This document shows, piece by piece, positions 7,619 through 13,090 of a stretch of DNA of 13,090 bases (position 1 is its first letter; every line of letters begins with the position of its first letter). This DNA comes from Burkholderiales bacterium (GTDB taxonomy: Bacteria; Pseudomonadota; Gammaproteobacteria; Burkholderiales; Usitatibacteraceae). The notes under the pieces were generated by a model, which was not told the origin of the DNA, searched no databases, and worked only from the letters and a program-made list of their open reading frames with translations. The stretch covers positions 1-13,090 of the forward strand of contig JACMOJ010000060.1 of assembly GCA_014378085.1 (NCBI GenBank), read 5' to 3'. The position numbers and the translations under genes are program-made.

Positions 7619-9355
7619 ATGGATACCCAACGCATCATTGCGCTGATCATTTTTTCGTTTTCAGGACTTTTGTTATGGGAGGCTTGGCAAAAACACAACA
7701 GTCCACCGTTGGCGCCGAAAAACCCGACCGCGGTTGCAGCACCGTCTGGCACGACGCCAAACACGCCTCAAACCCCAACCGTGCCTGCGGCTGGTGCGGT
7801 GCCAGCTTCGGCGGCTGGGCTGCCGACACCGACAGTATCTGCTTCTACAGCAGTAGCGGGTGCACCTGCCCTAGCGCCGGCTGCATCGACCAAGTCGGTA
7901 TCAGTTCGCACCGATACGTTAGCCGTGGAGCTCGATGGCGTCAGCGGCGATATCCGTAATGTGGTGTTGCTGAAACACGTGGCGCGCGGCGATACCACCC
8001 GTCAGTTTGCGTTGATGCAAGAAAAAGTGGGCCACTACTTCATTGCGCAATCAGGCCTGTTGGGTGATGGACTGCCAAACCACACGAGCAAGTGGGTGGC
8101 GTCAGGGGAAAATTTTGACCTAGGCGGCGGTGAGAAAACCGAGGTCGTTTTCACCAATACCGATCTGCCCGGTGTGACCGTCAACAAAGTCTTTATCTTC
8201 CAGCGCGGCAGTTATGTTGTTGATCTTCGATACGACATTAAAAATGACAGCGCCGCACCGATCGCACCGAAAGCGTACTTCCAGTTTTTGCGCGATGCGA
8301 ATCCACCAGAAGGTGAGAGTTCCGGCAGCAACCCGTTTACCGGTATCGCGACCTTCACCGGCCCAGCGGTGTATACCGAGCAGAAAAAATTTCAGAAAGT
8401 GGCTTTTTCCGACATCGAAAAAAACAAGGCCGACTATGTTAAGGAAGCCAGCGACGGCTGGATTGCCATGGTTCAGCACTACTTTGTTTCGGCGTGGCTG
8501 CCCCAAGGTAGCGGTGGCCGGGAGTACTTTACAAAGCGGGTGACGGATACGCTTTATTCGGCCGGTGTGATTGTTCCGATAGCCTCCGTCGGCGCGATTG
8601 CACCAGCAGCGACGGCGTCATTGACGATGCCGCTCTACGTGGGCCCACAAGAGCAGGAAAAGCTGAAAACCCTGTCGCCGGGGTTGGATTTGGTGGTCGA
8701 TTACGGCTGGCTGAAAACGTTGGCGTACCCCATGTTTGTGGTGCTGTCGTTCCTAAACAGCATGATTGGCAACTGGGGTTGGACCATTATTGCCTTCACG
8801 ATCTTGTTGAAGTTGGTGTTCTTCCCGCTCAACCAGAAGGCAGGCAAATCGATGGCGCACATGAAAACATTGATGCCAAAGATGGAAGCGCTGAAAGCAC
8901 GGTTTGGTGACGACAAAATGAAGCTCAATCAGGCGATGATGGAGCTGTACAAGACAGAAAAGGTCAATCCACTCGGCGGATGTTTGCCAATTGTCATTCA
9001 GATCCCGTTCTTTATTGCGTTGTACTGGGTGTTGCTTGGTGCGGTTGAGTTACGCAATACGCCATGGATGGGATGGATTACCGATCTTTCGACACCGGAC
9101 CCGTATTACGTGTTGCCGGTGTTAATGGGCGCGTCGATGTTTATTCAGACCAAGCTCAACCCGCAGCCTGCCGACCCAATCCAGGCAAAGGTCATGCTGA
9201 TCCTGCCGATTGTTTTTTCCATCATGTTTTTCTTTTTCCCGGCGGGCTTGGTGCTCTACTGGACGATGCAGAATATTTTGGGTATCGCGCAGCAGTGGTA
9301 TATCAACAAAACATTCAACATGGCCCCGGCTAAAACGACTGCCGGTAAGCGTTAA
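7619..9355 (+). CDS. yidC: Membrane protein insertase YidC (Oxa1 family)
   Basis: YidC inserts and folds inner-membrane proteins, alone or with SecYEG. The 578-aa protein has a first membrane helix at about residues 5-20, an Ala/Pro/Thr-rich linker (about 30-92), the large periplasmic beta-domain (about 93-345), and the conserved insertase core with helices near 365-382, 387-405, 453-475, 495-510 and 525-552. Core motifs are GNWGWTIIAFTILLK, NPLGGCLPIVIQIPFFIALY and FPAGLVLYW. Lys398 takes the place of the groove arginine of E. coli YidC (Arg366), as in many relatives. The tail is short and basic (AKTTAGKR). No clear Shine-Dalgarno precedes the ATG. It closes the rpmH cluster, with a strong terminator 18 bp downstream. 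Confidence 0.98.
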   Translation: MDTQRIIALIIFSFSGLLLWEAWQKHNSPPLAPKNPTAVAAPSGTTPNTPQTPTVPAAGAVPASAAGLPTPTVSASTAVAGAPALAPAASTKSVSVRTDTLAVELDGVSGDIRNVVLLKHVARGDTTRQFALMQEKVGHYFIAQSGLLGDGLPNHTSKWVASGENFDLGGGEKTEVVFTNTDLPGVTVNKVFIFQRGSYVVDLRYDIKNDSAAPIAPKAYFQFLRDANPPEGESSGSNPFTGIATFTGPAVYTEQKKFQKVAFSDIEKNKADYVKEASDGWIAMVQHYFVSAWLPQGSGGREYFTKRVTDTLYSAGVIVPIASVGAIAPAATASLTMPLYVGPQEQEKLKTLSPGLDLVVDYGWLKTLAYPMFVVLSFLNSMIGNWGWTIIAFTILLKLVFFPLNQKAGKSMAHMKTLMPKMEALKARFGDDKMKLNQAMMELYKTEKVNPLGGCLPIVIQIPFFIALYWVLLGAVELRNTPWMGWITDLSTPDPYYVLPVLMGASMFIQTKLNPQPADPIQAKVMLILPIVFSIMFFFFPAGLVLYWTMQNILGIAQQWYINKTFNMAPAKTTAGKR

Positions 9356-9372
9356 CCAGGTTGTCTTGATCC

Positions 9373-9403
9373 AAAAAAGCCGCCCAAGCAGGGCGGCTTT
9401 TTT
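9373..9403 (+). terminator. Strong intrinsic terminator after yidC
   Basis: Perfect 13-bp inverted repeat: arms 9373-9385 and 9391-9403, core GCCGCCC/GGGCGGC, loop AAGCA, ending in six T. It ends the rpmH-yidC operon. The preceding A tract means it may also work in reverse. Confidence 0.92.
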
Positions 9404-9410
9404 GTGGGTA

Positions 9411-9426
9411 TGTTTCACGTGAAACA
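9411..9426. promoter_or_regulatory. parS: parS centromere site (perfect)
   Basis: TGTTTCACGTGAAACA is a perfect 16-bp palindrome and an exact match to the universal chromosomal parS site bound by ParB. It lies between the yidC terminator and mnmE, in the mnmE leader or promoter. Confidence 0.95.
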
Positions 9427-9451
9427 GTTCAATCCACCATAATTGACCGTT

Positions 9452-10810
9452 ATGCACCAACCATCAAACAATAAGCCGGACACCATTGCCGCCATCGCCA
9501 CCCCGGTGGGGCGGGGCGGGGTGGGGGTGATTCGAATCTCCGGACGCGACCTCGCGGGGTTGGTGAAACAGCTGACCAGTCGCGTCGTCGCCCCTCGGGT
9601 TGCAAGTCTTGCCACTATTCGGGATGAAGCAGGAAATGCGCTAGACCAAGTCCTTACACTGTATTTTCCAGCGCCCGCCTCATTCACCGGCGAGGACGTC
9701 ATCGAGCTACAAGGGCATGGCGGTCCGGCTGTCATGCAGGCGCTGCTCGCTCGCTGTCTGGCGCTAGGTTGCCGTTTGGCAAGGGCGGGGGAATTTACCG
9801 AACGCGCGTTCTTAAACGACAAGCTCGACCTCGTTGAGGCGGAAGCAGTTGTAGATATGATCGACGCCGCGTCGGTGGAGGCGGTCAAATCCGCGGCGCG
9901 TTCACTCGCCGGCGAGTTTTCGGCGCGAATACACGGGTTGGTCGCGCGGCTGACAGAACTGCGCATGCATGTCGAAGCGTGCATCGACTTTCCCGAGGAA
10001 GAAATTGACCCCGCCGATCGTGCGGCACAAAGAACGAAACTCCAGCAAATACGGGATGATTGGGACATTTTAGCGCGGGAGGCTAAGCAGGGCGCGGTGT
10101 TACGAGATGGGTTGACGGTAGCCTTAATCGGACGGCCAAATGTCGGTAAATCGAGTTTGTTAAACCGCCTGGCCGGTGACGAGGTAGCGATCGTTACACC
10201 AATTGCCGGTACGACGCGCGACCAAGTTCGCGCCACCATTCATATTGAAGGTGTACCGATTCACCTCATTGACACCGCCGGGCTGCGCGAGACTAATGAC
10301 ATTGTTGAGCGTATCGGCATTGATCGTACGTGGGCGGCGGTTGAGCGAGCGGGCGCCGCGCTATTGATTTGTGAGGCTGGGGAGGCGGTTGGCGTCGCCG
10401 AAGCGCAGATTGCGGCCAAACTTCCTGCGCGTCTGCCCACCGCATGGGTCTATAACAAGATTGATCTATTTGGGCGAACACAAAGCCGCCAAAACGATAA
10501 AGACGGCACTGCGTCGATTCATCTTTCTGCGCTAAGTGGAGACGGTGTTGATACGTTGCGTGCTTGGCTACTCGAAACCGCGGGTTGGACGCCGACCGGT
10601 GGCGGCGTGTTTATGGCGCGACAGCGTCATCTCGTTGCGCTACAGCAGGCTAAAACTCACTTGGATTTGGCTGGCGTTGTTGCAGAACAGTTTGAATTGT
10701 TTGCTGAAGAGCTGCGTTTGGCTCAACATGCGCTCTCATCGATTACCGGGGAATTCACCCCGGACGACCTGTTGGGCGAGATTTTTGGCAAGTTTTGTAT
10801 CGGGAAGTGA
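9452..10810 (+). CDS. mnmE: tRNA modification GTPase MnmE
   Basis: MnmE works with MnmG to build the (carboxymethyl)aminomethyl group on U34 of certain tRNAs, using GTP, FAD and a folate one-carbon donor. From the ATG at 9452 it has 452 aa (E. coli 454). The N-terminal folate-binding domain starts TIAAIATPVGRGGVGVIRIS. The G domain has G1 GRPNVGKS (227-234), G2 in TPIAGTTRD (249-257), G3 DTAG (274-277) and G4 NKID (335-338). The C-terminal motif is CIGK (449-452). A TTG three codons upstream is possible; neither start has a visible Shine-Dalgarno. parS ends 25 bp upstream. Codons 17-26 form an extreme G-rich run. Its partner mnmG lies one gene downstream. Confidence 0.97.
   Translation: MHQPSNNKPDTIAAIATPVGRGGVGVIRISGRDLAGLVKQLTSRVVAPRVASLATIRDEAGNALDQVLTLYFPAPASFTGEDVIELQGHGGPAVMQALLARCLALGCRLARAGEFTERAFLNDKLDLVEAEAVVDMIDAASVEAVKSAARSLAGEFSARIHGLVARLTELRMHVEACIDFPEEEIDPADRAAQRTKLQQIRDDWDILAREAKQGAVLRDGLTVALIGRPNVGKSSLLNRLAGDEVAIVTPIAGTTRDQVRATIHIEGVPIHLIDTAGLRETNDIVERIGIDRTWAAVERAGAALLICEAGEAVGVAEAQIAAKLPARLPTAWVYNKIDLFGRTQSRQNDKDGTASIHLSALSGDGVDTLRAWLLETAGWTPTGGGVFMARQRHLVALQQAKTHLDLAGVVAEQFELFAEELRLAQHALSSITGEFTPDDLLGEIFGKFCIGK
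9508..9527 (+). other. G-quadruplex motif in the start of mnmE
   Basis: Four G runs (9508-9511, 9513-9516, 9518-9521, 9523-9527) are separated by single-base loops C, C and T. This is a textbook parallel G-quadruplex pattern on the coding strand and mRNA, encoding the conserved GRGGVG segment about 56 nt into the gene. Confidence 0.8.
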
Positions 10811-10904
10811 CGCATCCGTCTAAGAGTAAGGGCGCAGCCCGCGGCGATTGGAGGCGGATGCGTCATCCCCGCGTATAACCACAGGGGTTGCGCTGGGCGG
10901 GGAT
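10808..10904. repeat. Inverted repeats immediately downstream of mnmE
   Basis: First structure: TGACGCATCCG (10808-10818, including the mnmE TGA) pairs with CGGATGCGTCA (10855-10865), enclosing a small GGGC/GCCC hairpin (10830-10840). Second: ATCCCCGC (10865-10872) pairs with GCGGGGAT (10897-10904), enclosing AACC/GGTT (10877-10889). No T tracts follow, so these are not standard terminators. They may be REP-like. Confidence 0.7.
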
Positions 10905-10945
10905 CCGGTTCGGCGAGTTGGTGCAAAATTAAGGAAAGACATCGA

Positions 10946-10961
10946 TGTTTCACGTGAAACC
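10946..10961. promoter_or_regulatory. parS: parS centromere site, second copy (15 of 16)
   Basis: TGTTTCACGTGAAACC differs from the perfect parS only at the last base. It overlaps an in-frame ATG (10945) that could start the hydrolase gene and has AGGAAAG about 7 nt upstream. Confidence 0.88.
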
Positions 10962-10994
10962 AATCTTTACGTCGATGTTTGGCTCCTGCCACCC

Positions 10995-11067
10995 CGTTGG
11001 GCTTAACTTGCTGCGCAAGTTAGCATCCGCCGCAACTGCGCCCAACGATCGCGGCGCAAGCCGCGAT
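10995..11067. repeat. Nested hairpins between the second and third parS-like sites
   Basis: CGTTGGGC (10995-11002) pairs with GCCCAACG (11040-11047), enclosing the perfect hairpin TAACTTGC-TGC-GCAAGTTA (11004-11022). Directly after comes ATCGCGGC-GCAA-GCCGCGAT (11048-11067), an 8-bp stem with a GNRA-type loop. The 11053-11072 sequence resembles 10831-10854 near mnmE, so a diverged repeat family is likely. Confidence 0.72.
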
Positions 11068-11080
11068 GGAGGTTGGCTTC

Positions 11081-11096
11081 GTTGTCACGTGAAACA
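11081..11096. promoter_or_regulatory. Degenerate parS-like site (13 of 16)
   Basis: GTTGTCACGTGAAACA keeps a perfect CACGTGAAACA right half and has three mismatches in the left. ParB affinity would be reduced. Its GTG (11089) is the preferred start of the hydrolase. Confidence 0.5.
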
Positions 11097-12030
11097 GTTG
11101 AAATTGGCGCGCAACGCAATTCTGTTGCCGCTTGCCACAAGTCTGGTTTCTGGTGCGGTTTTTGCCACCACCCCGGAAAAGGTTGCTTTCCCCAGCTTGG
11201 AAGAATCTATTCCGACCAAGCTTGACGGCTACCTCTTCAAACCCACCAACCGCATCAAGTCAGCGGACGGCGCGCCGGCGATTGTGTTGGCCCATGGGTG
11301 CAGCGGAATGATCGATAACAAAGGAAAAATTCGCGCCGGTATTGCCCACTGGGCAACACGATTTACGGAAAAAGGGTTTGTGGTGTTAGCGGTAGATAGC
11401 TTTAATCCACGCGGTCACAAGGAGGTTTGTACCCAATCCAGCCGACCCATCCTAGAGAGTCGTGAACGTCCCCGCGATGCCTACGGCGCGCTCAAGTATT
11501 TGTCGGAACAATCGTTTGTGGATAAGAACCGCGTGTTTTTGATGGGCTTCTCCAATGGCGCGACCGGTACGTTGTATGCCATCGAGGCTAACGGTAAGCT
11601 GCACAAACTGGCCAATGAGGCGAAGATCGCCTTTCGCGCGGCGATGGCGTTCTATCCGGGTTGTAACAATCCCAACAAAAACCGCCTCAAACCCGCCATT
11701 CCGCTCGCCATTTTTATTGGCGCCGACGATGATTGGACGCCGGCCCAACCGTGCAGGGAGCTTATCGACCTCAACAAGGCGCGGGGGCTGGAAGTCGCTT
11801 TTTTCGACTACGCTGGGGCTTACCACGGCTTTGACGTTCCGGATAGCACCGTTCGTATACGAAAGGACGTGCTGATGTCCAATCGGCCGGGTTTGGCGGA
11901 TGGCGTACATGTCGGTGGGAACGATGACGCGCGACGGGCGGCGGAAAAGGACGTCGATATCTATTTGCGGCCCTTTCTCGCGTCCCAGGCGACAGGGGAC
12001 GTGACGACCACGCTTGCGCCCAAGCCGTAG
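11089..12030 (+). CDS. Exported alpha/beta-hydrolase, dienelactone hydrolase family
   Basis: A probable periplasmic serine hydrolase; the substrate cannot be read from sequence. From the GTG at 11089 (313 aa) the N-terminus is a clean signal peptide: basic MKQLKLARN, hydrophobic to about residue 22, cleavage near VFA/TTP (residue 26). Hydrolase landmarks are the oxyanion stretch LAHGCSG (67-73), nucleophile elbow GFSNG with Ser155 (153-157), an acidic GADDDW (211-216) and His246 in YHGFD. Classical dienelactone hydrolases use Cys as nucleophile; here it is Ser. Four cysteines (71, 114, 192, 222) could form disulfides. An ATG at 10945 with a good Shine-Dalgarno would add 48 residues, but these are translated from hairpin DNA and would bury the signal peptide. 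Both starts overlap parS-like sites. It sits between mnmE and mnmG. Confidence 0.82.
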   Translation: MKQLKLARNAILLPLATSLVSGAVFATTPEKVAFPSLEESIPTKLDGYLFKPTNRIKSADGAPAIVLAHGCSGMIDNKGKIRAGIAHWATRFTEKGFVVLAVDSFNPRGHKEVCTQSSRPILESRERPRDAYGALKYLSEQSFVDKNRVFLMGFSNGATGTLYAIEANGKLHKLANEAKIAFRAAMAFYPGCNNPNKNRLKPAIPLAIFIGADDDWTPAQPCRELIDLNKARGLEVAFFDYAGAYHGFDVPDSTVRIRKDVLMSNRPGLADGVHVGGNDDARRAAEKDVDIYLRPFLASQATGDVTTTLAPKP

Positions 12031-12037
12031 CGTTTTA

Positions 12038-12069
12038 TTGGGGGTTGCCGTAAACTTGCGCTCCCCCAA
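12038..12069 (+). terminator. Possible terminator between the hydrolase and mnmG
   Basis: TTGGGGG (12038-12044) pairs with CCCCCAA (12063-12069) around an 18-nt loop, followed by AATTTT. The loop is large and the T tract short, so termination would be partial at best. Confidence 0.35.
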
Positions 12070-12096
12070 AATTTTGCAAAAAACCTCCAAAAAATC

Positions 12097-13090
12097 ATGG
12101 AGTTCCCAACTAAATTTGATGTCATTGTGATCGGCGGCGGACATGCCGGCACCGAAGCCGCACTCGCGGCCGCGCGAGCTGGCGCACGCACGTGTTTGCT
12201 CACTCATGCCATTGAAACATTGGGTCAGATGTCGTGCAATCCGTCCATCGGCGGGATCGGTAAGGGACATCTGGTGAAAGAGGTGGATGCGCTGGGTGGC
12301 GTGATGGCGATCGCCACCGATGAGGCGGGCATCCAGTTCCGCACGTTGAATGCGAGCAAAGGCCCGGCGGTGCGCGCAACCCGAGCCCAAGCGGATCGTG
12401 TGCTCTATCGTGCGGCCGTCCGCCAACGTTTGGAAAACCAGCAGAATTTATGGCTTTTTCAGCAGGCGGTGGACGATCTCATCTTGGCAGGCGAAAGCCA
12501 AACCCCCCGTGTGGTCGGCGTAATCACGCAAGCGGGCATTCGCTTCACCGCAAAAACGGTGGTGCTGACGGCCGGTACCTTCCTCGCCGGTAAGATCCAC
12601 GTTGGGCTTGAAAACTACTCGGCCGGCCGTGCTGGCGACCCGCCCGCAATCACGCTCGCGGCGCGTTTGCGCGACCTGAAGCTCCCGGTTGGCCGCCTCA
12701 AAACCGGCACACCGCCGCGCATAGACGGCCGCACCATCGACTTTTCAAAATTAATCGAACAGGCGGGTGACCACCCAACGCCGGTGTTTTCTTATATGGG
12801 TTCGCGAGATTGTCATCCGCGTCAGGTGTCGTGCTGGATCACGCACACCAACGAAGCCACCCACGACGCCATACGCGCCGGGCTTGATCGTTCGCCGATG
12901 TTTACGGGTGTGATTGAAGGTGTGGGCCCGCGTTATTGCCCATCAATTGAAGACAAGATCCATCGCTTTGCGGACAAACCAAGCCACCAGATTTTTTTGG
13001 AGCCGGAAGGTTTGACCACCAACGAGTACTACCCCAACGGCATTTCGACCTCGCTACCGTTCGACGTGCAAATCAAGCTGGTGCAATCGA
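12097..13090 (+). CDS. mnmG: tRNA uridine-5-carboxymethylaminomethyl modification enzyme MnmG, N-terminal half (3' end outside window)
   Basis: MnmG (GidA) is the FAD-dependent partner of MnmE in U34 modification. The frame is open from ATG at 12097 to the window end: 331 complete codons of a protein usually near 630. It starts [20 protein letters not shown], with the FAD-binding GGGHAG at residues 13-18. Then come [20 protein letters not shown] (45-64), [17 protein letters not shown] (84-100), [25 protein letters not shown] and CWITHTN, all family hallmarks. The start matches the family N-terminus, but no Shine-Dalgarno is visible; the bases before it are A-rich with CCTCC. In related genomes mnmG is commonly followed by rsmG, parA and parB, which would fit the parS sites here, but that region is not in the window. 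Confidence 0.97.
   Translation, partial: MEFPTKFDVIVIGGGHAGTEAALAAARAGARTCLLTHAIETLGQMSCNPSIGGIGKGHLVKEVDALGGVMAIATDEAGIQFRTLNASKGPAVRATRAQADRVLYRAAVRQRLENQQNLWLFQQAVDDLILAGESQTPRVVGVITQAGIRFTAKTVVLTAGTFLAGKIHVGLENYSAGRAGDPPAITLAARLRDLKLPVGRLKTGTPPRIDGRTIDFSKLIEQAGDHPTPVFSYMGSRDCHPRQVSCWITHTNEATHDAIRAGLDRSPMFTGVIEGVGPRYCPSIEDKIHRFADKPSHQIFLEPEGLTTNEYYPNGISTSLPFDVQIKLVQS

Noticed and set aside
9415..10239. 274-aa minus-strand open frame opposite mnmE
   Set aside because: It overlaps a certain gene with all MnmE motifs, its product is Ser/Arg-rich without recognisable domains, and it is explained by GC-rich codon shadowing.
10945..11088. Extra 48-residue N-terminal extension of the hydrolase
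   Set aside because: Despite a good Shine-Dalgarno, the extension is encoded by hairpin repeats and parS DNA and would place a clear signal peptide internally. Kept only as an alternative start.
11452..12426. 324-aa minus-strand open frame across the hydrolase and mnmG
   Set aside because: It runs antisense through two well-supported genes, with His/Arg-rich low-quality sequence and no domain.

Overview
This window is a chromosomal replication-origin neighbourhood of a proteobacterium, most likely a betaproteobacterium. I base that on the look of DnaA, GyrB (804 aa, with the long insert of the Gram-negative type), YidC and MnmE, and on the divergent block gyrB-dnaN-dnaA / rpmH-rnpA-yidD-yidC-mnmE. 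Base composition looks moderate, and I cannot name a genus. I see no phage, insertion sequence, CRISPR array, tRNA or rRNA. Nearly all coding content is core housekeeping, so the interesting material lies in the non-coding DNA.

Layout. 1-378 is the 3' end of argH (+). 601-1011 encodes a small exported protein of unknown function (+). It converges on gyrB, with a shared bidirectional terminator at about 1029-1059. gyrB, dnaN and dnaA lie on the minus strand (1059-6274), in transcription order dnaA, dnaN, gyrB. A 527-bp gene-free region (6275-6801) separates dnaA from rpmH. rpmH, rnpA, yidD and yidC (6802-9355, +) form the usual tight ribosome / RNase P / membrane-insertase cluster, closed by a strong terminator. 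A perfect parS centromere site follows, then mnmE (+), a gene-free stretch full of inverted repeats that contains a near-perfect parS, an exported alpha/beta-hydrolase of the dienelactone hydrolase type (+), and the 5' half of mnmG (+, cut by the window end).

Function. The minus-strand block encodes the initiator (DnaA), the sliding clamp (DnaN) and a gyrase subunit (GyrB). Origin-type signals flank dnaA on both sides. Upstream are a perfect DnaA box (6521), an array of five 14-bp repeats (6368-6438) and a helically phased 10-bp tandem repeat next to the dnaA start (6285-6334). Downstream, between dnaA and dnaN, are degenerate DnaA boxes and a five-unit DnaA-trio-like run (4675-4689). This suggests a bipartite oriC. 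Two good parS sites and one degenerate site within 1.7 kb suggest that ParB loads here for origin segregation. MnmE and MnmG are the two subunits of the enzyme that modifies U34 of certain tRNAs.

No wholly new gene system is visible. The points most worth testing are the origin architecture, the parS cluster overlapping the possible hydrolase starts, the inverted-repeat array and the G-quadruplex motif at the start of mnmE.
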